From contig JARUPY010000107.1 in the NCBI GenBank assembly GCA_029817715.1, forward strand, positions 248,001-312,000: a stretch of 64,000 nucleotides of DNA, in the 5' to 3' direction. Position numbers and translations under genes: made by a program. Positions 34,672 through 46,753 of the stretch are shown here, one piece after another (the first letter of the stretch is position 1; each line of letters begins with the position of its first letter). Source of the stretch: Melastoma dodecandrum. Taxonomy: Eukaryota; Streptophyta; Magnoliopsida; Myrtales; Melastomataceae. The notes under the pieces were generated by a model. It saw only the letters and a program-made list of their open reading frames with translations, made no database searches and was not told where the DNA came from.

Positions 34672-36351
34672 TCAATCCTCAGCATGATCAACCAGAGTAT
34701 GGACCAACTTTTCAAGACGGCTTAACCTTTCAGCAAATCCATCTAGCCTCTCAAGAATAGAGCGCCTGGTGTAGCCTACTTCCTCACAGAGGACTTTCTG
34801 AAGCTTGCAAGAAGAAGGGGACTCATCCTTGGATGAAGAAGCCGCCCTCTCACGTTCAGCATAGCGTTGCTTGCCAAGTTCAGCTGTGGACTTGCCACGA
34901 ACAGAAGCAGCGATCTGTCGCTTGGTTGGTTTCTTGACAAAAACACCATCCACATACTGGTAGCCCATACTTGCTACAGAGTTAGCTCCAATAACCTGAG
35001 TAGTCCAGGTGTCCATTTGATTCACAGGAACAATCTGCTCCCCATAGAACTGCAGCAATGCAGTGATAACATGTGCAAATGGAAGTGCCCTGTTCTCGTC
35101 CTGAACACAAGATACCATATGGCCAAATATGACACGTCCCAAATTTACAGGAATACCTCTCTTAAGATGAACCATCATATTCCAATCTCTTGACATAACC
35201 GTGTCAATGCTGCCAATCTGAGGGGCCAAGCAGGACATTACTGCCTTGTGAAACATCCGGTTGCTGAAACTCAGCCCGGTGTTCTGCAGATATCCGCTGA
35301 CAGCAACCACCTCACCATCGTTGATGGTCTGATAAGCTTCCAGCTTTCCCTCATTAATCACCCTCAAGTTGTTAACAAGATCAGAATCAAAGATACGGCA
35401 AACATCAAACACAGAGAAAACAAATGTTTTCTCATCTACCAGCACCTTGATGAATTTAATGTGAGAATCCTCCTTATGAAAGGTAATATTGACATAAAAT
35501 TCCTTAACCTTTGAGATGGAACCGATGCCATCATATTCACAAAAGAATCGCCAGGTCAACCTTTCAAACATCTCAGCAAAACATAGCTCATGTTGAGTAA
35601 ACCAATCAAAGTCGACACGCTTGCATGCGGCAATGTTGCGCTTGGTCATGTTTCTATTCGGCATAGTATCATCAGCAAGAATTCGGTTTAACTCAGCCAG
35701 AGAAACATACTGATCAACTTTAGGTATATAAACGGAGGAATCTGCATTTCTCACTTTCTTTTGAATAGGAGAGCTAGAATGCATACCATCCCTTATACCA
35801 GCATAAGGTCGTTTCATCCTGGTGCGAGAGGCAATACCCAGAGAAGAGCGAATCGGAGGATTCTGAACAACAGAGTCGATCACCTCCACAGTTTCTTCAG
35901 CATCAGGGGTCTCTTCAGCCGAAGAGTCCTGTTCATCTCTACTCTGAAAATCTTCAGAGTCCTCAACACTTTTCTTGCCTTTGTCGGCATAAGTCTCTGC
36001 ATCCGCAGCAGGGGAGTTTGCTGCTTTGGGTGACGCAGAAGCAGACTTGGTAACCGCCTCAGCTGTAGCGGTTTTTTCCTCAACAATGAGGGTTTTCTCC
36101 TTAGCATCCTCGGGTTCGCCAAGAGTTGTGGCATCAGGAGTCGAAGCCACATTTTCCTTAGGAGGAACCGCAGCAGGTGTCTCCTCGGTCGCAGTGACCA
36201 TCGGAGCAGGGGTTTGCAACTTCGAGGGCTCCCCCTCAGTAACTGGCGAAGGCTCCACAACAGGTAGTTGCTGGGCAGAAGCAGCCACAGCCTGTGACCG
36301 TTTCTTGGGGGTTCCCTTGCCCTTTCCAGATTTCGCGGATTTGGGTGCCAT
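34672..36351 (-). CDS. Extra reading frame after pol of the Sirevirus-like element
   Basis: The frame encodes 559 residues on the coding strand of the element, downstream of pol. The N-terminus is basic and low-complexity (MAPKSAKSGKGKGTPKKRSQ), then Pro-, Ala-, Glu- and Ser-rich to about residue 170. The core (YIPKVDQYVSLAELNRIL, VKEFYVNITFHKEDSH, VNLGRVIFGHMVSCVQ) resembles the 'putative plant transposon protein' domain often found in plant elements. A Glu- and Arg-rich tail ends in a likely coiled coil. In Sireviruses this position may hold an envelope-like gene, but I see no clear signal peptide or membrane span. Unlike gag and pol it is uninterrupted. Function is unknown. Confidence 0.75.
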   Translation of the reverse strand: MAPKSAKSGKGKGTPKKRSQAVAASAQQLPVVEPSPVTEGEPSKLQTPAPMVTATEETPAAVPPKENVASTPDATTLGEPEDAKEKTLIVEEKTATAEAVTKSASASPKAANSPAADAETYADKGKKSVEDSEDFQSRDEQDSSAEETPDAEETVEVIDSVVQNPPIRSSLGIASRTRMKRPYAGIRDGMHSSSPIQKKVRNADSSVYIPKVDQYVSLAELNRILADDTMPNRNMTKRNIAACKRVDFDWFTQHELCFAEMFERLTWRFFCEYDGIGSISKVKEFYVNITFHKEDSHIKFIKVLVDEKTFVFSVFDVCRIFDSDLVNNLRVINEGKLEAYQTINDGEVVAVSGYLQNTGLSFSNRMFHKAVMSCLAPQIGSIDTVMSRDWNMMVHLKRGIPVNLGRVIFGHMVSCVQDENRALPFAHVITALLQFYGEQIVPVNQMDTWTTQVIGANSVASMGYQYVDGVFVKKPTKRQIAASVRGKSTAELGKQRYAERERAASSSKDESPSSCKLQKVLCEEVGYTRRSILERLDGFAERLSRLEKLVHTLVDHAED

Positions 36352-36562
36352 TGTCGGAGAAACACAAAGAGAGGAAGAAGAACGAAGGTTGAGGTTGAAG
36401 AGAAGAGGGAAGTTAGGGATTTGAAAAGAAACCGTAGGTAGTTTTTGGTTTTATAGAATATTTAAAAGAAGGAAAGAAAAAGAAAATGGAAATGGCACCA
36501 TAGGAAAATTTTATTTTCCTATCAAAACTTTCTCAAAATAATTAGATGACAATATTATCATC

Positions 36563-39500
36563 TCAGAGATTTGGATTACATATCCCTAATTTATTTCGTA
36601 AATACTCAAACCTCTCCTTGTCAAGCGGTTTAGTAAGTATATCAGCAAGTTGTTGCTCAGTATTTATATACTGAATATCAACTTTGCCACATTGTACATT
36701 GTCACGTAGAAAGTGGTGTCTCAACTCAATATGCTTAGATCTTGAGTGATAAACAGGATTCCGTGACAAATTAATTGCACTTGTGTTATCACACATAATC
36801 GGAATAGCATCAAAATGAATATCACAATCTTCAAGTTGTTGTCGCATCCATAGTAACTGCGCACAGCAACTAGCTGCTGAGACATATTCAGCCTCTGCTG
36901 TGGATAAAGCGACAGTCGTCTGCTTCTTAGAGAACCAGGAAATAAGCATATTTCCAAGTAGTTGACAAGTGCCAGACGTGTTTTTTCTATCAATACGACA
37001 TCCAGCATAGTCAGCATCAGAGTATCCTATAGGATTCAACAATTATCCTCTAGGGTACCATATGCCTAAGCTGACAGTTCCTGCGATGTATCTAAATATC
37101 CTTTTAACTGCAGCAAGGTTTGACTCTTTTGGAGCAGACTGATATCTAGCGCATAAGCATACGCTAAACATGATATCAGGTCTCGAAGCAGTAAGATAGA
37201 GTAATGATCCTATCATGCTTCTGTAAAGTTTGGAATCAACTTCCTTTCCACCTTCATCCTTTTCAATTTTGGTATTGCTACCAATAGGAGTTGACAAAGG
37301 TTTAGCATGCTGAAGCTCAAATTTCTTGAGCAACTGTTTGCTGTATTTTTCTTGATGGATAAAAATTCCATCTGCTGTTTGTTTAATTTGAAGTTCAAGG
37401 AAGAAAGTAAGTTCTCCCATGATACTCATTTCAAATTCTCCTCTCATAAAGTTAGAGAATTCAGTACAAAGTTGTTCATTAGTTGAACCAAATATGATGT
37501 CGTCCACATATATTCGAGCGACTAAAAGATCAGCATCATGTTGCTTCAGAAACAAGGTTGTATCGATCTTTCCACGCATATATCCCTTTGATATAAGAAA
37601 GGAACTAAGCTTTTCGTACCATGCTCGCGGAGCTTGCTTAAGCCCATACAAAGCTTTAGAGAGCTTATAAACATGATTACGATACTTTGGATCGGTGAAT
37701 CCAGGAGGTTGTTCAACATAGACTTCCTCTTTTAGATCACCATTTAGGAAAGCACTTTTCACATCCATTTGAAATAACTTGAAGTTATTATAGCAAGCAT
37801 ATGCTAGAAGTAAGCGTATTGCTTCTAAACGTGCCACTGGGGCGAACGTTTCATCATAATCGATGCCTTCTTCTTGTGAGTAACCTTTAGCTACAAGTAT
37901 GGCTTTATTCCTTATAACATTTCCAGACTCATCAAGTTTATTTAGATAAACCCATTTTGTTCCAATAATGGAACGATCTTTGGGTCTAGGTACTAAACTC
38001 CAAACTCCGTTTCTCTCAAATTGGTTCAATTCCTCTTGCATAGCAAGAATCCAATTAGGGTCATCAAGAGCATCATCAATGCCATGAGGTTCATCTTGAG
38101 AGACAAAAGCAGAGTATTCACAGTACAAACTTGCTGTATTGCGGGTTCGCACTCCTGTGTGCAAAGAACCTATTACTTGATCAATATGATGTCTTTTCTT
38201 ATATAACGAAGCAACACGATTCTCAATTTGAATATCCTGGAAATCACCAGAAGCATTTTCAGTGTGTGCAGCAGGCACTTGCTGTACATCTGCTACAGTG
38301 TTTCCGTTCGGATTATTGTCAGAAATCATTTGCTGGGAGGTTTCATTTGATGCTGTTGTTGAGGATTGTGCTGCTGCTTCCACAACAACTTCATCCTGTG
38401 TCGGAGAATCATCAATTTTAACATTGATAGACTCTTCAACAGTTAGAGTTCTTTTATTAAAAACTCTATATGCTTTGCTCGTTAGGGAGTATCCCAAGAA
38501 TATGCCCTCATCAGATCGAGCATCAAACTTTCCAACACCATCTTTGATCCGTCTTAAGATGTAACATTTGCTTCCAAATGGATGGAAGTATGAGATATTA
38601 GGCTTTCTTCCTTTATATAACTCATAAGGCATTTTACCTAAAGAGTGCCTCAAATGAATACGATTTGAGATGTAGCATGCTGTGCTTACAGCTTCAGCCC
38701 AAAGATTTTTAGCAACCTCACTTTCCAGCAACATGGTTCTCGCCATGTCTTGTAAGGTTCAATTCTTTCGCTCTACAACTCCATTTTGCTGTGGAGTGTA
38801 TGGAGCAGAGAAATTATGGTTAATACCATATTCTTCACAAAAAGAAGTAAAGTCATGGTTTTCAAATTCGGTACCATGATCCGTTCTTATGCTTCTTAGA
38901 GAAACACCTTTCTCGTTTTGAAGTTGTTTGACTAAAGTTTCAAAGGTTGCAAACGCATCACTTTAGTGAGCTAAAAATTTAACCCAAGTGAATCTGGAAA
39001 AGTCATCTACCACAACTAATCCATAACGTTTAACTCCAAGACTTTGAGTCCTTGTTGGACTAAATAAGTCCATATGAAGTAAATCAAGCGGAGCTTTGCT
39101 TGAAATCATATTTTTACTTTTAAAGGATATCTTTGTTTGTTTGCCAATAGAACAAGCTTTGCAAACCTGATCATTGTCAAACTTGATTTTAGGCAATCCC
39201 TTAATGATGTCCTTTTTGACAAGTTTGGACAGCAAGTCGTAGTTAGCATGTCCCAACTTTCTATGCCACAGAGTAGCTTCGTCCTTAACAGACAAGAGAC
39301 AATTTTCTCCAGCGGAGATGTTCTTAAAGGACAGGATATAGATCTTTTTCTTGCGTTCACCAGCGAAGCAAGTGACACCATCCCGTGAAACGTTACATGT
39401 TCTCTCATTGAAAGAAACATTGTAACCTTTATCGCACAATTGGCTGATACTAATCAAATTGTGTTGGAGGCCTTTAACATAAAGAACTCCTTCAATGGTT

Positions 39501-39661
39501 AGGGAGTTAGAACAACAAATGGTTCCTGTTCCTTTAACCATCCCTTTTCCATTATCACAAAAGTGACAGCACCACCATCCTGGAAAACCAGTGTGGAGAA
39601 TAAGGAGACATCTCCTGACATGTGCCTCGAACAGCCACTATCTAAGTACCATACATGGTCC
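36563..39661 (-). pseudogene. pol: Ty1/copia pol: protease, integrase, RT, RNase H
   Basis: The minus strand encodes the protease active-site block WYLDSGCSRHMSG near 39640. A GAG-pre-integrase block (LWHRKLGHANYDLLSKL) and integrase core (GLVVVDDFSRFTWVKF) follow. Next are the RT ([31 protein letters not shown]) and RNase H (YSDADYAGCRIDRKNTSGT, ALSTAEAEYVSAASC). A one-base frameshift lies just after the protease near 39550. Stops occur near 38963, near 38757 and at 37043. Catalytic blocks are otherwise well kept, so the loss is fairly recent. Confidence 0.92.
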
Positions 39662-39702
39662 TTAGCGATGGACTTGAAGCATCCCTGAAATACAGAAAGA
39701 AT

Positions 39703-41100
39703 TTAAGTAAGTCGTTGCTTCCATTTAACAATAGAACCATCAACTTTAGCAGTAATGCCAAGCATATCATTTCGCCGCACATGGCAATTTTTAATGAAAT
39801 GATCCGGCTTTCTACAATAGTAACAAAGCCTAGGTAACCTTTGAATAATAAAATGAGACTCGCCATTCCAAACATGAGGGGGAACATATTTCCCATGTCG
39901 TGAATGTTTCTCATTTCCAGAATCATGCATCTCATGCATACATAAATAAGTTTTGTTGTTTACAGCATCAAGTTGCTGCTGCAGCTCCTCAATATTTGAT
40001 TTGGATCGAGAAAGTTGCTTTTCCACTTTCTTAGCCTTTGCTGATAAGTCTTCCCTAAGAGAAACGTTCTCAGCACTCAAGAATTTATTTTCCTTCTTAA
40101 GAGCTTTATTGTTTGCGGACAAAGACTCAATTTTATCATAAAGTTCTGAGAAAAGATTCTCAATATCTTCAGCAGATAGATCAGAAGGTGAGAAAGCATT
40201 TACCTTCTCAGTTTCAGCATCAGTTTGCGCCATATAGTAGATGTTTGTTGTTTCATCATCCTGATCTGATTCTTCATCACTATCACTCCAAGATGCCATC
40301 ATGGCATTTTTCTTATATTTTGAAGGCTTGCCCTTCTCATTCAAAAGTGGGCAATCTGGTCGCATATGACCAGGTTTGTTGCACTCATAGCATACATCAC
40401 CTTTACTTTGGTGTGGTTTAGTATTCTTCTTTTTAATATCTCGCTTTCCCTTAAAACGATTTTTGCGAAGATACCTTTTGAATTTCCTTGCCATCAAGGA
40501 GACTTCATCCTCAGAATCAGATGAAGATTCATCCTTAGATTCATCGGACATTTCAATACTACCTTTAAATGCAACAGCATTGGATTTCTTTTCTTCAGCA
40601 AACTTGTTCTCATTCTAATAAGCGACAAGAGAACCAAGTAGCCGTTGAAGACTTAAGCTCGTTAAGTCCTTTGCTTCTTCGATTGCCGTTTTCCTGGCTT
40701 CCCAATTTTTAGGCAAAGAGCGAAGTATCTTTCTGACCAACTCAGAAATAGAAATTGTTTTGCCAAGTGATTCCATGGCATTAGTGATTTCGGTGAGTCT
40801 ATCAAACATTTGATTTATTGACTCATCCTTTTTCATCTTGAATGCTTCGTATTGAGCTACTAATGCATTCACTTTGGATTCATTGACTTGTTCTATTCCA
40901 TCATAGATCAAAGCAAGTCTATCCCACATTTCTTTCGCCGTCTTACAAGTAGAGACGCGATTGAATTCATTTCCAGCAAGAGCGCACACTAAATAGTGCC
41001 TTGCTTTAGTATTGAGAGAAATAGTTCACTTTCTTTCATTTTCATGTCGAATGTCGTTCGGATTAGGTGGAGGAACTATTAGATCTCCTTCCATATAATA
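39703..41100 (-). pseudogene. gag: Ty1/copia gag with two zinc knuckles
   Basis: This is the capsid and nucleocapsid protein. A copia gag region (TCKTAKEMWDRLALIYDGIE, ARKTAIEEAKDLTSLSLQRL) is followed by CYECNKPGHMRPDC. A long coiled-coil stretch comes next, then a second knuckle, CYYCRKPDHFIKNC. The likely start is near 41090 (MEGDLIVPPPNPNDIRHENE). In-frame stops near 41029 and 40615 break it. Two widely spaced knuckles and a large gag fit the Sirevirus type. Confidence 0.88.
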
Positions 41101-41344
41101 TGCCAGCAATCGGCTTCTTTTGCTCCAATGAACAACTCCATTCTCATTTTCCAATATGAGAAGTGTTGTCCTGCAAAGTGCGGTGGACGTTCGGTCGAAT
41201 GACCATCAGTCAAGAGCATTGACATTTTGTTCAGTACTCAGCAGCACCTTACTGTGCTTAATGTAAGACTTTCAGCAACAAGCTGTTTTGGTTCAGCAAC
41301 AGAGTTCTGTACTAGCAATCACACAGAAGGCTTTCCAGTAAACC

Positions 41345-41359
41345 CGCTCTGATACCAAT
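41345..41359 (-). other. Primer binding site of the Sirevirus-like element
   Basis: The minus strand reads TGGTATCAGAGC two bases inside the 5' LTR, the standard copia primer site complementary to initiator Met tRNA. Confidence 0.9.
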
Positions 41360-43405
41360 TGTTGGATCGTTCAGGAACACTAAGAGGGGGTGAATTAGTG
41401 TTTTTCACTTTTTCGCCCTTTCTTGGTGTAAGCGGAAGCGTACTGTATCACAGCAGAGCGTTTCTCAGAATGAGAAATACTACTTTACTGTAACTGTTAC
41501 GATTTTGTCGAGTAGCGCGATCGTAATGGACACAGTGATTTATAGTGGTTCGGCCTTAATTGACCTACGTCAACTTTCCACCAACAAGGTGATTCCACTA
41601 TATAAAATAATGGGTGCAAAAAGCCCTTGCACTAGGCATATGTTCCTCTCACAAAGTGAGATTTAGAATCATGTACAATAGATGATCACTCCTGGCAACG
41701 GTCAGCTCCTCACACAGTGGACGTCTTCTCGTGTCCAATAGAATGATGCTCACGCTCAGCAGTTGATTGCTCAAAGGATTCGCACACAGCTCGTTGTCGC
41801 TTAATATAAACCTGACTATCAAAGCAGAGAGACAACGTTGTACTAGTATATAAATCCTCACAGATAATTCCTTACAGTGAAGAATGGCTTCTCAGAAAGC
41901 AGCCCGTTTCTGCTTCACAGCGAAGGAATGCTTCGGCACTTGTTTGCTCAAAAGAGGATTTCCTCAAAGATTTCGTCCCTTCTCAGGATGATCCTGTCTA
42001 TAAGCGCAAGAGAGACAACCACAAAGTTGATCAAATAGATCACCACAAAGATCACGAAGAGAAGAACCACAAAGATCACAAAGAGAAGAACAACAAAGAT
42101 CACAAAGAGAAGAACAACAAAGATCACAAAGAGAACCACAAAGACCACTTAGAAGGTATCCGTCATACACTCAGTTCGGACGTGCACGGTTACCACAGCC
42201 GTGACTCACTGCACTGCACACCCAGTGCCTAGGGTGGAATTTTCCGATCCGTTGGCTTCCACGCAACCTGCTTTACTAACCCTCTGTATCAGGCGTTCAA
42301 GACTTCTGCACAGCACCCCTGTGCTCGGGAGGAACTCTTTCTACTCCGGCGGCGTTCCCAACTCCTGCTCTACCCTGCAGGCACGAGACTTCTGGCGCGC
42401 ACCCGCAAGTGGTGTCTAACTGCTCAAACTCCGTAGGCTCGAGAGTTCCCTGCGAAAAGACACGACAAGAACGGCTTCTTGCCGATGGGTCAGCAACCGG
42501 TTACTGCAATCGGCACAGGTATTCACTTAGCTTCCCTCAGACGATTCGCCTGCTGCTCGTTGAATGCACCGAGGACACCTAGTCCCTCTCAGACGATCAA
42601 AGGATCTGACCTCAGCCCTTTGACACTCTCACACGCAGCTTGCAAGGGAAAGAACCAGGAGACACTTAGCACCTTCCGCTCTCCGTCGACGCACAAAGCT
42701 CACTTAGACCACTTAGACTACTTAGATCACACAGACGCACAAAGGCAGAGAGAAAATGTCGTCCTTGGTCTGATTATAACGGAGAAAGAAGCATAAGAGA
42801 CGTCCAGGCAATCTTCGAGATTTGTTGCCAAAACTGGCAGCCAGGATTTAGCAACAGTCTGCTCAACGTTTGCTGTGCCATAGAAGGAAAGACACCAACG
42901 GTAACTTCCTTTACTCATCTCAATCAAATAAATTATTTCCAATCTCCAACATCTTATCATAATTATATCTAATCGATTATGATAATCAAATGTATTCGAT
43001 TTGATATTTTCTCCCTTTACAGCGAGATGTTGCTGCAGGGAATCAGAAAGATATATTGTTTCCAAAACTAACATTTGGAAAGGTAATCTCAATATATTTT
43101 GTTGCCTAAGTACTTATAATAAGATCATTAGGCTATATTAAACGAACCTAGATGCTCAGACTAATAATCTGAGATAGATTAAAATAAATCTTAGAATAAA
43201 TTGTGGTTATCAAAAATATGTTTCCATATTTTCAATGTTCACACGTAATGTTACAGGAACCGCTTACTGTAATACAACAATATATAGTTGTGGTTCAGCA
43301 ACACATTGCTCAAGCTCGTCACGAATGATGAACATAACTTGTGAATCGTTACTACTGACCACCAGTAGCGCATTGTTTAAGTTCATCATCAAAACCAGGT
43401 CAACA
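41360..43405 (-). repeat. LTR of the Sirevirus-like element (5' LTR in element sense)
   Basis: This 2046-bp partner of 32289-34305 holds a longer run of near-identical units (GATCACAAAGAGAAGAACAA) at about 42045-42140. This explains most of the length difference between the LTRs. Confidence 0.93.
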
Positions 43406-43410
43406 ATATA

Positions 43411-43490
43411 TTTAGCATTTCGGTTTTCCACTTTTTCCTCCAAGATGTATAAATCTCAAGTCCTAGATTAAAAAAAAAAAATTTTTTAGA
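43411..43490 (-). mobile_element. Old, decayed Ty1/copia fragment (right part)
   Basis: The minus strand continues the older copia remnant across the insertion site: LEEKVENRNAKYI-like residues join the piece ending at 32288. Only a few tens of bases are clearly assignable. Confidence 0.5.
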
Positions 43491-44530
43491 AAATAACACA
43501 ATAAAGATCAGATTTCATAAGTTGACTAACTGATATCATGTTTACAATGAAAGAGTATATACATAAAACATTTTTTTAAAACAAAATCTCTCGAAATTGT
43601 TACATGACCTATGTTTGTAACTTGTGCTCTAGCACCATATGGTAAATTGACTAATAAGTTTTGTATAGGTGGTTTATAATGTTGGAAAAATGAAAGGTTA
43701 CTCACAAATATGGGTTTGCTCTCTAACCTAGCTATTAACTACAATTTCATTGTTTTATATAATTAGTCCTTTTGTTATGAATATTTGTAGTGAGTCCCTT
43801 AGAGGGACCAAATTTGAAATTTCAGAAAAAATATAATGCATGTAGCTCAGCTCGTCTTCTAACAATCGGTACTCTCGTCATCCCCCCATTAGGGTTTGTG
43901 ATAGGAGTTGGTTGAAGGTGAGTGAATCCAAATAAGTAAGTAAATTACCGGTGTTGGATTGTCGTTGTTGCAAGCGCCCCAGTCTTCTTTATTGGTTTGT
44001 TCCGAGGACAATATTTGGGTGTTAGGGAGATTTATGCGGGTTGTGGGAAGTTGATTGAAGGCGTTTCGACTCTAACCAAGTCGTGCTACCTTCTAATAGT
44101 AGTTGGGCATGGAACATGGATTATTTGTTGATTGATTATTTCGTGATTGGTTACTATATGTTGGGTTAGTCGTAGAAGTTTTGGGAAAAGCTTTTTTTTT
44201 TTTTTTTGAGTAGTAGTTGTGCGGTGAATATTGATGTCGTTACTTTTTTCAAATTAACTAACGAATGGAGTGGTGCGGTTGTGAATTCCGTGGTTAAGGA
44301 GGATGCAGGGAATGATATATCCGCTCATCATGTGGATAGGGGCAATTGTATGCTATTTTTTCTTGTTTTTGGAGGTACAATGAACATGAATAGGGGTTTA
44401 TTGTGGGGTATGTTGTTGTAAAATTGATTAATTGGGTCGTGGTGGATAAATTCATCGACAGATTGCAAAATTTTTGTTGTGGTCCGTCTTTATGAACGAT
44501 TTGTTTTAATGAATCACAATTTTAGAAACC
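43491..44530. other. AT-rich region upstream of a host gene fragment
   Basis: No recognisable protein. A short plus-strand frame at 44206-44421 has no known domain. The right part may be promoter and leader of the gene that starts at about 44531. Confidence 0.35.
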
Positions 44531-45222
44531 ATGGATAAGGAAGATGAAGAGATTGGGAAAGAGCCCACAGAAATTGTACAAGTTCAGGAAGACAAAGAAA
44601 TTACGGGAAATGTAGAAGAGAATTTGGGTATTTTTCCAAATGAAAAAGGACTCGGGAGCGGTTGGAAGTGGTTTGTAACGTGTTTGTGATAATTAATATT
44701 GATTCCCAAAATGGAATTTGAACTGATGTGAGATAATCTTACTTATACTTGTAGGATTATATACAAACAAGATGTAGTCCGAATAAGATTATTTGTTTGT
44801 TCAGAACATTTTGACTATGAAAAAAGAATGCTTTTGAAGGATAGGTTAAATGGGCTTCTGCATGTGGCAACAAAGATTGTTAACCATAGAGTTTTGAGCA
44901 ACTTCAACCCCACAATCCGTGTAATGATCGACAACGGTGTGCCGCATGAGTTCATGGCAAGCGACGTGCATGATTTAATCTTTGTTGCAACACTTATACG
45001 GAGACAAAATAGTTGTGGGGTCCTTTGAAAAGTAGCTTCCTGATAAGAAGGGAGTCGACGATGTTTCCAAAGCCGTTCTTGCCCTATTCCTTGTGGCTGG
45101 TTTCCTATGTCCAAGCATCACTTCTAATACCTCTACGCCACTTGTGTTATACACGATTTGCCAATTATGATTGGGACTCCCATGTGCTGGAACATTTATG
45201 TGAATCCGCGCATATATTTAAG
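44531..45222 (+). pseudogene. Unidentified spliced plant gene, part left of the hAT insertion
   Basis: A plausible first exon begins at 44531 (MDKEDEEIGKEPTEIVQVQE). After a likely intron ending GTAG at 44754, the frame gives RLNGLLHVATKIVNHRVLSN and PTIRVMIDNGVPHEFM. KGVDDVSKAVLALFLVAGFL and YDWDSHVLEHLCESAHIFK follow. At least one frameshift and a stop near 45040 are present. Removing the hAT and one 8-bp duplication rejoins the frame at 63598 as FKSRRHRYIGGYASLLQ. The layout faintly resembles DUF1985/PMD-type plant proteins; I do not claim the family. Confidence 0.5.
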
Positions 45223-45743
45223 CAGTGTTATTAAAGGCGTGCTAAGGCGTGCGGGCCGCAGCCTGGCACCCTAAACGTCGTCGGGTGTGCGGCGTAAGAA
45301 AAGCGCACCCCGGGCGCGCGCCTCATCCTAGGGCACAAGGCGCAACAAAGGCGCCAGAGTTAAAAGGCGAGTGATGTGCCCTACCCGCAACGTCCTCCTC
45401 CTCTCAGCAACATCCTTCTCCTCCCAGCGACGTCCTCCTCCTGCCCGTGACGTCCTCCTTCTCCTCCCAGCGGAGTCCCCGGTCAACCCCTCCTTTCCTG
45501 GTCAGTCCTCTCCTGGTCAGTCCTCTCCCGGTCAGCCCCTCCTCTCCCGGTCAATGATGCAAGATGCCGTAGCTTTTGTGTTTTTGAGATATTTCCCATT
45601 TTTCCAATCACTTCAATTATTTTTCCAGAAATTTACCCACCAAAAAACCTACAATTTTGACAGCTTGGGACTACAGAAAAGATCCAAGGACTTGGCTGAA
45701 AAGGTTGCTTTGGAGGAAGCAGTGCTTCGGAGATCGACGGAGC

Positions 45744-46753
45744 TGTTCGCGCACGAAACGGATCACGTTGGAAATATTTGGCAATGGACTCACAGTAGTT
45801 ATATTGTGGTCGCCAGTAAGAAGATGCACAATTTTATTGAAATCAAATGCAAGTCTTACAATCTTAATGAATAAAGGAAACAGGGCTTACAGCCATTAAA
45901 AAATGGAAAAAGAGCGCAAGTATTGATGACGATGTGGAAATCCGTGACGGTGGAGAACTTGTGACGAAGGCCTTGGAAGCTCGCTCCGTCGGTGGTGGTC
46001 GCTGGCGGAGAGTTGTGACGAAGGCCCTACGAGCTCACTTCGTCGGTAGAGTCGCTGGCGGGGGTTGACGGCAAAGGACCTACGAGCTCACTCTGCTGGC
46101 GGAGGGAGGTTGACCTACAAACCGGGTCGAGGTATCTAATTTCCTAAGGTTGACGAACAAACTTCAGAGTTTTGGCTGTGTGTGGTCGTGTCCTGTCTTG
46201 AAAAATCCCTCTGCTATTTATAGAGGACTTGTACGCGATTAACGCGTAACAGATAGATTGTTTTGCAGATCGTGTTATAAATCGTGATCCCTAATGTCGT
46301 GGGAGTGTCTCAACAACCCCCTTGATATACGGGATCACGTTCCTGGATATTTAAGATCAGTTACGATCTCTAACAAACGTGATTGAAAATGAATAAATTT
46401 ATTTCAACCTCGTCGACTTGGCTGATCTGTACGGACTACGATCGACTTGGTCGACTTATCCAGGATTCCGTCGACTTGACCCTACTAGTAGACCTAGCTA
46501 CTGTTGAGTCATCTTGATTGACTTTGATCACCATACTCTTTCGTTGTGAGTCGACCTAGTCGACCCCGTTCATAAGTCGACCTAGTCGACTTCATCATAA
46601 ATCGACCTAGTCGACTTCGTCATGGGTCGGTCTAATCGACTTCGTCGTGAGTCGGCCTAGACGACTATATCTTGGGCTGACTCGGAGTGTGACTTGAGGG
46701 AATACTGGGTTTCTGTTCTAAACCCAGGCCCAAAATTAATTGCCATGTCAACA
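45744..46753 (-). repeat. Outer LTR of element 2 (3' LTR in element sense)
   Basis: It starts TGTTCGCGCACGAAA and ends GCCATGTCAACA. A tandem block at about 45950-46110 repeats GTGACGAAGGCC and TACGAGCTCAC units. The right half holds eight GTCGAC sites (46411, 46450, 46470, 46550, 46559, 46576, 46585, 46610), mostly as TCGACCTAGTCGACTT repeats. Confidence 0.93.

Larger units (their letters stand above)
32289..43405 (-). mobile_element. Ty1/copia LTR retrotransposon, Sirevirus-like
   Basis: LTRs lie at 32289-34305 and 41360-43405, starting TGTTGGATCGTTCAGG and ending GGTCAACA, with ATATA on both sides (32284-32288 and 43406-43410). Coding is on the minus strand. TGGTATCAGAGC, the initiator-Met tRNA primer site, lies inside the right LTR. 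The order gag, protease, integrase, RT, RNase H is that of copia elements. An extra reading frame after pol and a cluster of polypurine tracts by the 3' LTR are Sirevirus traits. Gag and pol each carry several stops or frameshifts, so this copy is not autonomous. It is nested in an older copia remnant. Confidence 0.93.

Noticed and set aside
46380..46660. GTCGAC repeats as a CRISPR-like array
   Set aside because: Units and spacing are irregular, they lie in the LTRs of a plant retrotransposon, and no cas gene is possible in this setting.
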